This document shows positions 45,493-53,855 of a stretch of 64,000 nucleotides of DNA, piece by piece; position 1 is the stretch's first letter, and each line of letters opens with the position of its first letter. Source of the stretch: Clostridium magnum DSM 2767 (GTDB lineage Bacteria; Bacillota; Clostridia; Clostridiales; Clostridiaceae). The stretch spans positions 248,001 through 312,000 of the forward strand of contig NZ_LWAE01000005.1 in NCBI RefSeq assembly GCF_001623875.1, given 5' to 3'. Both the position numbers and the translations under genes were made by a program. The notes under the pieces are model-generated. The model searched no databases. It was not told where the DNA came from and saw only the letters and a list, made by a program, of their open reading frames with translations.

Positions 45493-46347
45493 ATGATTTA
45501 TTTAAGTGTTTTTACGTTTCCAAATGATGAGATGGAGTTTGATTTTTTAATGGAGGAAAAGAGAACCTGCTATGATTCCTTTTATCCATTTAAAATATTA
45601 TCAAAACATGGTTTTGAGAGAATTGATTTTGAGCCAATTACGATTTTATATGGTGGAAATGGTTCAGGAAAATCAACGGCATTAAATGTTATAGCAGAAA
45701 AGACAGGAATCAATCGAGATTCTATATATAATAAATCTAATTTCTATTCCGACTATGTTAATATGTGTGAAATGCAGCTTGAAGATGAAATTCCTGAAAA
45801 TAGCAGAATTATAACAAGTGATGATGTATTTGATTATATGTTGAATATTCGTAACCTCAACGAAGGAATTGATCAAAAGCGAGAAAAACTTTTTGAAGAA
45901 TATCTGGATGCGAAATATTCTCATTTCCAAATGAAGTCTATGGCAGATTATGACCAATTAAAAAAAGTAAATACTGCTAGAAGTAAAACCCAGTCACGAT
46001 TTGTGAGAAGTGAATTGATGGCTAATGTGAGAGAATACTCAAATGGAGAAAGTGCATTTAGATATTTCATTGAAAAAATTGGCGAAAATGGACTGTATAT
46101 ATTGGATGAGCCTGAAAACAGTCTTTCTCCAAAACGTCAGATGGAATTGATGAAATTTATTGAGGACTCTGCACGGTTTTTGGGATGTCAATTTATTATA
46201 TCAACACATTCACCCTTTTTGCTTGCCATGAGTAGAGCAAAAATATATGATCTCGATGAAGATCCAGTTGATGTAAAAAGATGGACGGAATTGGAAAATG
46301 TCCGTGCATATTATGAATTTTTCAAAAGATATGAAAGGGAGTTTTGA
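45493..46347 (+). CDS. AAA family ATPase (ABC/SMC-like, single domain)
   Basis: 284 residues from the ATG six bases after GAGGAAG. Walker A ITILYGGNGSGKSTALNVIA (about 54-62), ABC-like signature YSNGESAFRYF, Walker B GLYILDEPENSLSP and the switch His in FIISTHSPFLLAM. No membrane helix or nuclease domain. Such stand-alone predicted ATPases are widespread; some belong to defence modules but no partner gene lies here, so no function is assigned. Own terminator follows. Confidence 0.82.
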   Translation: MIYLSVFTFPNDEMEFDFLMEEKRTCYDSFYPFKILSKHGFERIDFEPITILYGGNGSGKSTALNVIAEKTGINRDSIYNKSNFYSDYVNMCEMQLEDEIPENSRIITSDDVFDYMLNIRNLNEGIDQKREKLFEEYLDAKYSHFQMKSMADYDQLKKVNTARSKTQSRFVRSELMANVREYSNGESAFRYFIEKIGENGLYILDEPENSLSPKRQMELMKFIEDSARFLGCQFIISTHSPFLLAMSRAKIYDLDEDPVDVKRWTELENVRAYYEFFKRYEREF

Positions 46348-46442
46348 CATTGTTGAGCATAGGTATATTATGTGTGTATAATCTACCTAATATTTCCCTG
46401 TGTACTACGATTGACCTTAAATATTTACAGGTTATTTTAGAG

Positions 46443-46494
46443 AGGCAGATTAATTCAAAGTTTACTTTGGGTTATCTGCCTATAATTTTTTTCT
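46443..46494 (+). terminator. Terminator after the AAA ATPase gene
   Basis: AGGCAGATTAATTCAAAG / CTTTGGGTTATCTGCCT stem followed by ATAATTTTTTT. Confidence 0.85.
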
Positions 46495-46581
46495 AAAATC
46501 ACTGCCTACCACTGCTCTAAATGCGTATATTACTTGAAAGGAGATTATCAAAAGTCAAAGGATAATCTTTGTAATTATCAC

Positions 46582-47025
46582 TCATATAAGAGTACTCTGA
46601 CTAATGGCCTTTATGTTTTTCTTTTTCTTTTCCTGACTTAATTTAAATAGCCTTTCTTTTTTCTCGTCTTTTCTTTCTCTTGAAGTTATTCTTCTTTCTT
46701 CTTTGTTTACCTCATATTGAAGCTTAATTGCAAGTTGAGCTTTTGTACCTATACCTCTATTTTCTATTTCTTTTCTAATTTCTCTTTGGAGCCTTTTAGG
46801 ATTTATTTTTTTTTCTTTCGTTTCGCCAATTTCATCAAGAATTAAGGATTTACTAAATTTCAAGCTGTAAAAGTTCTTCAGTATAAAATCATATACCTCA
46901 TAATCCTTTGGTTCAGAACCAAATATAACCTTTGAAACTTCATAATTTTCTTCATGAATTTTTTCAAATACTCCTACCCAAAAAGCTTCTTCAAAAAATA
47001 CAGTTAATTTAATGCTGGTATTCAT
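46582..47025 (-). CDS. yjdF: YjdF family protein
   Basis: 147 residues, ribosome binding site CGGGAGGAAATATAAA. Matches DUF2992/YjdF: starts IKLTVFFEEAFWVGVFEKIH, then VIFGSEPKDYEVYDFILKN, INPKRLQREIRKEIENRGIG and a Lys/Glu-rich basic tail. YjdF proteins are usually controlled by the yjdF riboswitch, which binds azaaromatic compounds; a matching leader is present at 47045. The protein itself may bind or export such compounds or bind RNA; this is unproven. Confidence 0.9.
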   Translation of the reverse strand: MNTSIKLTVFFEEAFWVGVFEKIHEENYEVSKVIFGSEPKDYEVYDFILKNFYSLKFSKSLILDEIGETKEKKINPKRLQREIRKEIENRGIGTKAQLAIKLQYEVNKEERRITSRERKDEKKERLFKLSQEKKKKNIKAISQSTLI

Positions 47026-47044
47026 TTTATATTTCCTCCCGTTA

Positions 47045-47145
47045 GATAAATTAAAATAGAGAATGGACGACCCCAGGAGGGAAGGATACTGCTATCTACA
47101 AAATATAGATAGGTTCGGACTACCTACCGAAACTGTGTTTTTATC
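47045..47145 (-). promoter_or_regulatory. Probable yjdF (azaaromatic) riboswitch
   Basis: The minus-strand leader is closed by a long-range stem GATAAA (47140-47145) / TTTATC (47045-47050). Inside are TTCGG-8 bases-CCGAA and CTATCTA-7 bases-TAGATAG hairpins and a conserved-looking purine/pyrimidine block (CCTTCCCTCCTGGGGTCG). The ribosome binding site follows the closing stem by five bases, fitting translational control. The call rests on structure and on the gene; I could not compare with the published consensus. Confidence 0.6.
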
Positions 47146-47256
47146 TCCATGTACATATTATCATAGATTCAGCTTAATAAGCAATTTTCTCAAACAGAAT
47201 TAATCAAGAAAATTAAGACATAATTTTACTTTTAGCAGTGGCAATATGCTATGATT

Positions 47257-47286
47257 CAAAGAACAAAGAACAAAGAACAAAGAACA
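47257..47286. repeat. Heptanucleotide tandem repeat
   Basis: CAAAGAA repeated four times between yjdF and a MocR remnant, not within a gene. Confidence 0.9.
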
Positions 47287-47354
47287 TAGATGTAAAATTG
47301 AAGAGATTTAAGAATACGCACAGTGATATATAAAGCTGTGCGTATTTTAAAATT

Positions 47355-48299
47355 TTAGACTTGAAACCAACATTCTTTTAAAGTTTTTATGGCATTTGGT
47401 ATGTCTTCTATTTTTATTCCAGCAAAGCCTATAAAAATGATTGGTAGGGAATTTGCCGGAGGGTTTATCCAGTTAACTAAGGTTGGATTTACTTTAACAC
47501 CTGCTTTCAAAGCTTTTTCAACCAGTTCTTGTTCCTTCATTTTTGTGTTAACTTTAAGTAATATATGAAGACCAGAATCAGAACCAATAACTGTTACATT
47601 TTCTCCTAAGTGTTCTGTTGCAGAGTTTACCAATATTTCTTGTTTTTTCTTATACGATACTCTTAATTTTCTTAAATGTTTTTCCCAATACCCTTCTTGC
47701 ATAAAAATTTCAAGAGACTTTTGTAGTAATCTAGGTACAGGCTGTTCATAAATTCTATATTCTTTTTCATAAATATCAAGAAGCCTTTCTGGAAGTACTA
47801 GATAACTTATTCGCATTGATGACATTAATGATTTTGAAAAGCTTCCAAGGTATACGACCCTATTTATCTTGGCAAGTCCTTGTAATTATGGAATAGTCCT
47901 CCCTTTGTACCTGAATTCTCCATCGTAGTCATCCTCTATTATAAGTCCATCTTTCTCTTCAGACCATTGAAGCAGCTTTAGTCTTTTTGATATAGGCATA
48001 ACCATACCATAAGTATATTGATGAGAGGGAGTAACATATACAATTTTTGATTCACTTTCATGCAAAAAATTAATATCTATGCCGTCTGTTTCTAAATTAA
48101 TAGGAGTAATATTAAAATTAAAATGTTTAAATACAGCTTTTGCACCTAAATAACTAGGTTCTTCAAAGGCTATAGACATATGAATGTTTGAAAGTATGTG
48201 GGCTAATAAGGTTAAGGATTGTTGGGTTCCTGAAGATATTATTATTTGATTGGGTGAGCAAGTAACTCCCCTAGAATGATGAGTAGCAAGCAAAAACTG
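47355..48299 (-). pseudogene. MocR/PdxR-type regulator, aminotransferase domain remnant
   Basis: The aminotransferase-like domain is continuous except for one TAA at 47886-47888 (Ser expected in RTIP-S-LQG): VTCSPNQIIISSGTQQSLTL, AFEEPSYLGAKAVF, IVYVTPSHQYTYGMVMPISK, IEDDYDGEFRYKG, then VVYLGSFSKSLMSSMRISYL with the PLP lysine. The N-terminal GntR winged helix and about 120 residues are absent, cut at about 48299 where a short mobile-type repeat begins. MocR proteins regulate vitamin B6 or amine metabolism genes. Confidence 0.8.
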
Positions 48300-48343
48300 T
48301 CCGTTATACTTCCAGTTTTTGCAAGAGGGTCAGACACCATGAC
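48284..48343 (+). repeat. Short mobile-type element end, left copy
   Basis: TAGCAAGCAAAAACTGT, then AGAGGGTCAGACACCATGAC. The word AGGGTCAGACACCATGA occurs again inverted at 51131-51150, and the outer TAGCAAGCA word is shared too. The MocR frame ends here. It resembles ends seen with REP-associated or IS200-like transposases, but no transposase is present. Confidence 0.6.
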
Positions 48344-48401
48344 CGTACAGCATCCAAAACAATTTAGAGTACATCCATTACTTTTCATAAGAAACAAGAA
48401 T

Positions 48402-48441
48402 CATCCTTATTACTGAAATCACACAATAAGGATGGTGCTTT
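48402..48441 (+). terminator. Hairpin, possible old terminator
   Basis: CATCCTTATT / AATAAGGATG with a 13-base loop and GTGCTTTTAT tail. No intact upstream gene. Confidence 0.4.
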
Positions 48442-48531
48442 TATATCTTAGATAGAACTCAGTTAGATTTTCTACTGCACTGCAATTGCAAGGTGTTTCT
48501 CATCTTGTTATAATAGTGATGGTTGCCAAGC

Positions 48532-48912
48532 CTATCTTTTCTTATTCTTACTTTTAATAAACTTATTAACTGCCTTCATTGCTCCCATACTACCAAACAT
48601 TTGATTTATTTTTTCTCTCTCCAGTTCTCTTGAGTTGAGGCCGCTATACTTTATCTATTTTTGGAGCTTTTTGTAACTTTCTAAACGATCTATATCAATT
48701 AATCCATTTTCTATAGCTTCTCTAACTGCACATTTTGATTCATTTTCATGACGATAATCTGAAAACTTACATCTTTGAGCAAACTCTTCTATATCACTGG
48801 AGGATTTATCTAAATCAGCACTTACTATTCCAAGTTCCCTCATTCCAGGAGTATCTATCACAACTCCTCCTTGCAGTACTAAGAATAACTGTCTATGGGT
48901 GGTAGTGTGTTT
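48532..48912 (-). pseudogene. RsgA GTPase remnant (C-terminal third)
   Basis: KHTTTHRQLFLVLQGGVVID, DTPGMRELGIVSADL (G3 motif), EEFAQRCKFSDYRHENESKC (C-x5-H-x5-C zinc site) and YKKLQK, then after a frameshift near 48655 LNSRELEREKINQMFGSMGA and KSKNKKR. These are the end of the circularly permuted GTPase RsgA, which matures 30S subunits. The OB fold and G4/G5/G1 motifs are missing, so it is a dead fragment of what is probably a second rsgA copy. Confidence 0.8.
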
Positions 48913-49066
48913 TATATAAAAACTGTAACTTCTTTGTAACCACTCCTATGCAGAAAAACCTTATACTTTAGATAAGTTATCAAACAGCGGCATGGGATGT
49001 ATATAGTTCCAAAGAATAAAAAGTAAAGGGTTGTTTGTTAACAAAAAAATAGTTAGGAGAATAATT

Positions 49067-49465
49067 ATGATGAATAAACTTGAAAAGAAATTTAAGAGAT
49101 GTTTGGTAGTATCTATGGCAAGTATTATTGCTATAAGTTTGATGGGGTGTGAGTGTAAAGAATTAGCTAAAGGGGATGCTGTAAATAAAGAAACAGTAGT
49201 GGAGAAAAATTCAGTAAATCAAAATAATAAGCCTGTAGATAAATCAAAAATTGATGATGGAAAAAGGAATTTTAAAGACTATATAAGCCTATTAGGTCTA
49301 AGTAAAGAAAAGCTTATCAGTACCCTTAAGGAAAAACCTAGTTCCATTGGAGAAGGTGGAGTAGAATTTAAAGAGGCTGGTATTAGAGTTTGGTTTGATA
49401 AAAAAAGTAATACACAGGTAGATCAAGTTTTTACTATGAGAAAAGATACAAATCTAATAGTATAG
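49067..49465 (+). CDS. Putative lipoprotein, probably truncated
   Basis: 132 residues from the first of two adjacent ATGs, seven bases after TTAGGAG. Lipobox IAISLMGC near residues 23-30, disordered linker, then a domain with DYISLLGLSKEKLISTLKEK and AGIRVWFDKKSNTQVDQVFT. The frame ends at 49465 while sequence of another lipoprotein-like gene begins at about 49440 in a different frame, so the C-terminus has probably been replaced. Function unknown. Confidence 0.55.
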   Translation: MMNKLEKKFKRCLVVSMASIIAISLMGCECKELAKGDAVNKETVVEKNSVNQNNKPVDKSKIDDGKRNFKDYISLLGLSKEKLISTLKEKPSSIGEGGVEFKEAGIRVWFDKKSNTQVDQVFTMRKDTNLIV

Positions 49466-49832
49466 ATATTAATAAGGATGGGGTTACAGAAGTGGGAGGG
49501 ATGTATATTCCTAAGGGTTTTGAAGATGCAGCAATGGCTGAAATTCCTTTCATTTATACTTATGTTGTCTACCGAGGGGATGGAACAAAACAAACCATTG
49601 AAGAACGATACAATGATAACGGTCAGCACTTTTATATTACAATCCCGTCTAAATGGTATGCCAAGGTAACAGTTAAAAAGCTTGATAAAGGGGTTGAGTT
49701 GATAGCTAATGAAGATCAGAAGACTTTATTTGAGGTAATATCAGACGTATTCGTAGAAAAATTGAACTTGATCCATCAAATCCAAAGTATTTATGTACAG
49801 ATTGGGGATATGGCTACTTATGGAAGGAGTAA
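49441..49832 (+). pseudogene. Fused remnants: exported protein fragment joined to response-regulator tail
   Basis: From 49441 a frame reads SIDINKDGVTEVGGMYIPKG, FEDAAMAEIPFIYTYVVYRG and FYITIPSKWYAKVTVKKLDK, which looks like the interior of a clostridial exported protein. Near 49735 this sequence joins, in the frame beginning 49734, IRRIRRKIELDPSNPKYLCT and DWGYGYLWKE stop, the unmistakable last 28 residues of an OmpR-type response regulator. So the regulator partnered with the kinase at 49837 has been deleted except for its end. Confidence 0.7.
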
Positions 49833-49836
49833 AACT

Positions 49837-51189
49837 ATGAAGCGTAAGGTCATTCTTTACTTTATGATCATCATTCTGCTCACCTTAGGACTTGTGATGA
49901 TAGGGTTTGGTATTGGGATTAGGCAATATTATTATCAAGGAATTGTTAATACATTTCAAAACCAAGCGGAGGCAGTACCCTTTGTATGGGCAAAGCAAAC
50001 CAATTTCACTAACACCAATTTGATGGATTTTAGTGATAAAATTATTAAAAATTATCAGTTTAAAGGAGCGGAATTACAACTATTAAAAAGAAGTGGGCAA
50101 TTGATTCAATCATCTACAGGTTTTTATGAAGATAAAACCTATTCAGTAGATCCTTCTGTATTAGCATTGAAAACTATTTATAAAATTGAGAAAAATGGAT
50201 ATTCAGGTGAGAAAGTCATGTCTGTATATACGCCTCTTGCCTTTGATGGTCAAGTAGTGGGAGTTTTACGATATGCCACATCTTTAACAAAAGTGAATTT
50301 CTTAATTATCAATCTATTGGCCTATGGAATGATTATTTGCACAGTTGTTGCAGTTATTGTATTTGTTGTAAGCTTACACCTGGGGAATATCATAGTTAGG
50401 CCATTAAAGGATATTATTAATTTTACAAAGAAAATAGCTGCGTGGCAGTACAAGGAAAAAATTGAAAATGTTTATCCACATGAGTTTGGAGAAATAGCAA
50501 AAACACTTAATTATATGGGAGATGAAATATTAAAAACAGATCGTTTAAAAAATGACTTCATTTCATCAATTTCACATGAACTTCGAACGCCTTTGACAGG
50601 AATCAAGGGATGGATTGAGACAATGCAATCTCCAAATGGAGTGACAGATGAGGAATTAAAATTTGGATTAGAAATTATTAATAGTGAATCAGAACGTCTC
50701 ATAGTTCTAGTAGAGAATCTTTTGGATTTTTCAAGATATCAATCTGATAGGATTAAGCTAATTCTATCAGAGGTTAAAGTAGATAAACTTATTCGTGAGG
50801 CGACCTTTCAACTTCAAAAGAAAGCAGAAAAAAAAGAAATCAGATTTATAGTTGAAACAATGCCTGTAATTATTACAGCAGACAGCGACAAGTTAAAGCA
50901 AGTTATGTTGAATATATTGGATAACGCTATTAAGTTTTCCTATAAAGATAGTACGATTCATGTTACTCAATCAGTTAACCATAACTTTGTTTTAATCAAA
51001 ATTAGTGATACTGGTATTGGTATTAAAGAAGAAAACCTGGAACATGTCATGAAGTCATTCTATAAGATTGATCCTAAATCCATTGGTGCAGGGTTTGTAG
51101 TAAATAATATTATTTCCAGTTTGTGCCAGAGGATCATGGTGTCTGACCCTTTTGAAGAATTTGTGAACAAGTTCTGCTTGCTAAAGTAG
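49837..51189 (+). pseudogene. Sensor histidine kinase, C-terminus replaced
   Basis: The true start is the ATG at 49837 after GGAAGGAGTAAAACT, just past the response regulator tail; upstream codons in the same frame belong to the fused fragment. Two membrane helices (about 8-28 and 162-185) flank an extracellular domain; HAMP, HisKA FISSISHELRTPLTGIKGW and ATPase N and G1 boxes (MLNILDNAIKFS, ISDTGIGIKEEN) are intact. After FYKIDPKSIGAG the G2 box GIGL should follow, but 31 foreign residues appear (CQRIMVSDPFEEFVNKF), encoded by an inverted copy of the element at 48284. The kinase lacks its G2 box and is probably inactive. Confidence 0.75.
51131..51184 (-). repeat. Short mobile-type element end, right copy (inverted)
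   Basis: GGATCATGGTGTCTGACCCT and the outer TGCTTGCTA word mirror the left copy at 48284-48343. It truncates the kinase gene. Confidence 0.6.
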
Positions 51190-51193
51190 TTGT

Positions 51194-52147
51194 TTAATAC
51201 AATTTTATTTTATCTGGCCATGGTTCTTGTTTTGATATTCTCCAAGTTTTGTCTATGTATTGATGAGTATAAGCTTGTTCAACTAAGTGATATTTGTAGG
51301 TACCTTTTTCAGTTAATTCATAGCCCTCTTTTGTTCTGCGAATAAGCCCCGTAAACATTCCAAGCCATAATTCAAATTTAAATATATGCTCTAATTCCTT
51401 ATTAAAAAGTCTTTTAAAGCTTTCAGTGTTAATTTTTAAAGTATAGGAATTCCAAAATAGCCAGTAAAGAGCATGGGTTCTTTTAGTGAAATTTAGAGTG
51501 AGAGAAGTTGGTATCTTATCATTATTAACACATTTTATATACTCTAATACTGAAAAAGTGTTAACCTTAAAGAAATCCTCTAAAAGAGTAGTAGCACTTG
51601 GACCAAAACCTATAAAGTTATCTCTTGTAATAGAAGAATATTTAGGAACACTTTTCTTGCCAAAAGTCCATACAGCAGTTCTGGTACATTGGAGCTCTTC
51701 ACTTATTGTTTGAAGGTATTCCAGAAGTTCTTTTTTATGTTTTCTTCATAAAGGTTTACTTTTATTATTGGCATAGGAAAAATCAATAAAGGGATAGGTG
51801 GAAACTTGAGTTGCGCCTGAATTAAATGCCGTAATAAAATCACTTTTTAGATCTTCCTTAGTTTGTTCTTCTATGCCAAAGATAAGATCCACATCGATGG
51901 TAGTAAAGCCTGCAGCTGCTGCCATTTTTACTTTTTCAGCACCATTAATATACTCTCTGCCTAAAATCCTTAGGCATTTTTCTTCAAAGGATTGAATACC
52001 TATACTAACCATGTCAAAACCAATATTTTTAAGCTTCAAAAGAGTTTCTTCCTTAATATCTCTTGGGTGAAGTTCTATACCTATATTGGATTCTATATTA
52101 AAGTTACTTTTAAGTGCAGTTAAAATATCAGAAAGCTCTTCAAGCAT
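51194..52147 (-). pseudogene. HemW/HemN-like radical SAM protein remnant
   Basis: LEELSDILTALKSNFNIESN, IGIELHPRDIKEETLLKLKN, GFDMVSIGIQSFEEKCLRIL and DVDLIFGIEEQTKEDLKSDF match the middle of coproporphyrinogen III oxidase-like radical SAM enzymes. A TGA at 51746-51748 interrupts a frame that continues without another stop to 51194 (FIGFGPSATTLLEDFF, HALYWLFWNSY, MFTGLIRRTKEGYELTEKG). The N-terminal CxxxCxxC cluster site is missing. Thus truncated plus one nonsense codon. Confidence 0.75.
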
Positions 52148-52263
52148 AATGAAACTATTCCTACTTATTTTAGAAAAGTGTTGGAAAATTCACGTTCTCA
52201 TCACTTAGTCAATGTTCAATGGTTTGAAGGACTGTTAAAAGATATAAAAATTCAAGGAGACTG
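52148..52263 (+). pseudogene. Short unidentified C-terminal fragment
   Basis: NETIPTYFRKVLENSRSHHL, VNVQWFEGLLKDIKIQGD then TGA: protein-like and in one frame, but with no start and directly abutting the radical SAM remnant on the other strand. Not identified. Confidence 0.3.
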
Positions 52264-52406
52264 AAGCTTAAAATGGCTGCACATATGAATTAGTTCTTAG
52301 TTATGTGCAGGCGTATTATGTCTCAATTGTTTAAAATTTCTACCAGTTGATATATAATATTATTAATAAATCACTTAGTAAAATATATAATATAAGAGGT
52401 GTAGAT

Positions 52407-53360
52407 ATGAAAAATATAGTATTTCTTAATTCAAGTAAAATAGATTTTGATAACAAGCTGGACTTTTCATTATTTGATAAGTTAGGTAAAACTACTAAAT
52501 ATGAAGATAGTAGCAAGGAGGAAATTTTAGAACGAGTTAAGGATCAAGAGATAGTAATTACTAAAGAGATGACAATTGAGAGAGACTTAATTGAAAAATT
52601 TCCTCCTTGTGTTAAATTGATCTGTGAAGCTGGTACTGGCTATAATAACATTGATATAGAAGCTGCAAGAGAAAGAAATATAACTGTATGTAATATACCG
52701 GGTTATAGCAGTGAAGCAGTAGCTCAGTTAGTTATTACATTTATATTGAATTTAACTTCATCACTTTCAGAGCAGCAAAGAATGATTGAAAATAAAAATT
52801 ATGATAACTTCACTAAGTATCTTAAGGTGCCTCACTTTGAAATACAAAACAAAACTCTTGGAGTTGTTGGTACTGGTGCTATTGGTCAACAGGTAATAAA
52901 AGTAGCTAAAGCTCTTGGAATGAACATAATTATATACAGTAGAACTCAAAAAAATTTAGGAGATCCAGCTATTAAATTTGTAAGTCTTGAGGAACTCCTT
53001 AAAGAAAGTGATTTTGTCACTCTGCATTGTCCATTAACAAGTGAAACAAAGCATCTTATAAATAAGTCTAGATTAGAACTTATGAAGCCGAATGCCTTTA
53101 TTATAAATACAGCAAGAGGTGCAATTATAAATGAGCTTGATTTAATTGAAGCCCTTAAGAATAAAAAGATTGCAGGAGCAGCACTTGATGTTCAAGAGCA
53201 AGAACCTCCAGAATTAGATAATCCACTTTTTAACATGAAAAATGTTATACTTACTCCACATATAGGCTGGAGATGCCTTGAATCTCGACAGAGACTTATA
53301 AACCTATTAGCTGATAACGTTGAAGCGTACCTTAAGGGAAGTCCTATTAATACTCATTAA
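52407..53360 (+). CDS. D-isomer-specific 2-hydroxyacid dehydrogenase
   Basis: 317 residues from the ATG after AAGAGGTGTAGAT. Substrate domain with ICEAGTGYNNIDIEAARERN; NAD domain LGVVGTGAIGQQVIKVAKAL; catalytic Arg in INTARGAIINELDLI, Glu in DVQEQEPPEL and His in ILTPHIGWRCLESR. It oxidises or reduces a D-2-hydroxy acid; hydroxypyruvate/glycerate or phosphoglycerate-like substrates are possible but cannot be told apart. Monocistronic with terminator. Confidence 0.88.
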   Translation: MKNIVFLNSSKIDFDNKLDFSLFDKLGKTTKYEDSSKEEILERVKDQEIVITKEMTIERDLIEKFPPCVKLICEAGTGYNNIDIEAARERNITVCNIPGYSSEAVAQLVITFILNLTSSLSEQQRMIENKNYDNFTKYLKVPHFEIQNKTLGVVGTGAIGQQVIKVAKALGMNIIIYSRTQKNLGDPAIKFVSLEELLKESDFVTLHCPLTSETKHLINKSRLELMKPNAFIINTARGAIINELDLIEALKNKKIAGAALDVQEQEPPELDNPLFNMKNVILTPHIGWRCLESRQRLINLLADNVEAYLKGSPINTH

Positions 53361-53396
53361 TAGACTTATACATAAAGCTTAAATTTGAGAGACTAA

Positions 53397-53428
53397 AGCA
53401 CTAATCATTATAGGTTAGTGCTTTTTTT
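53397..53428 (+). terminator. Rho-independent terminator
   Basis: AGCACTAA / TTAGTGCT, ten-base loop, seven Ts. Confidence 0.92.
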
Positions 53429-53700
53429 ACCTAATAAGTCATCAATTAAAGTCCCACTAAGAGGACTGTCACAACTCGAAAATTATATAAAATACATATC
53501 AATGTATAGAAAGCTCAGTCATTTGTTTCCTTCGCTATGTTACCTATTATCCATATTCCCCTGTTTCTTATTTAAGGCAGTAGCAAAAGGTGTCTTTGAG
53601 TAAAATTTTAAGGGGATTTCAGATAAATGATGGAAGTTTTATACCAAATTCAATTTTTTAACAATATCCACGCCACAGATAAAGTAATATATGCTATAAT
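53429..53700. other. Intergenic region, no gene
   Basis: A 61-codon frame on + lacks a ribosome binding site and protein-like composition. A small AGTCC-8 bases-GGACT hairpin is near 53450-53471. Otherwise nothing recognised; may hold more decayed intron sequence. Confidence 0.35.
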
Positions 53701-53709
53701 TTAACATAT

Positions 53710-53843
53710 AGTTCGAGCTGTGAAGCAGCACGGGTAAGCTTATTCTATAGATGATTAAATATGATGTGAAGAACTGTATGCCGTAATAGGGTATGTATGG
53801 TTCTGTAGAGGAGTATAGGCGGTGACGCCTATATTTACTCAAG
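53710..53843 (+). ncRNA. 3' end of a group II intron (domains V and VI)
   Basis: GAACTGTAT(GCC)...(GGGTAT)GTATGGTTC at 53771-53803 folds as a domain V-like hairpin of about 33 nt, followed by the typical linker TGTAGAG and a domain VI-like hairpin (AGTATAGGCG-GTGA-CGCCTATATTTACT, 53810-53839). The sequence GGTTCTGTAGAGG with GGTGAC is what many bacterial group II introns have at this place. No intron-encoded reverse transcriptase is present. The next gene starts 13 bases after the predicted 3' end. A structured leader of other kind is the alternative. Confidence 0.6.
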
Positions 53844-53855
53844 AGGTGAAAATAA

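Noticed and set aside
45493-46347. AAA ATPase as part of an OLD/Gabija-like or other defence system
   Set aside because: No nuclease, helicase or other partner gene adjoins it; only an unrelated yjdF and remnants follow.
47257-47286. Tandem CAAAGAA units as a CRISPR-like or regulatory repeat
   Set aside because: Only four 7-base units without spacers; a simple microsatellite in a gap.
53418-53603. A 61-codon frame after the dehydrogenase
   Set aside because: Starts inside the terminator loop/T-run, lacks a ribosome binding site and has no protein-like pattern.
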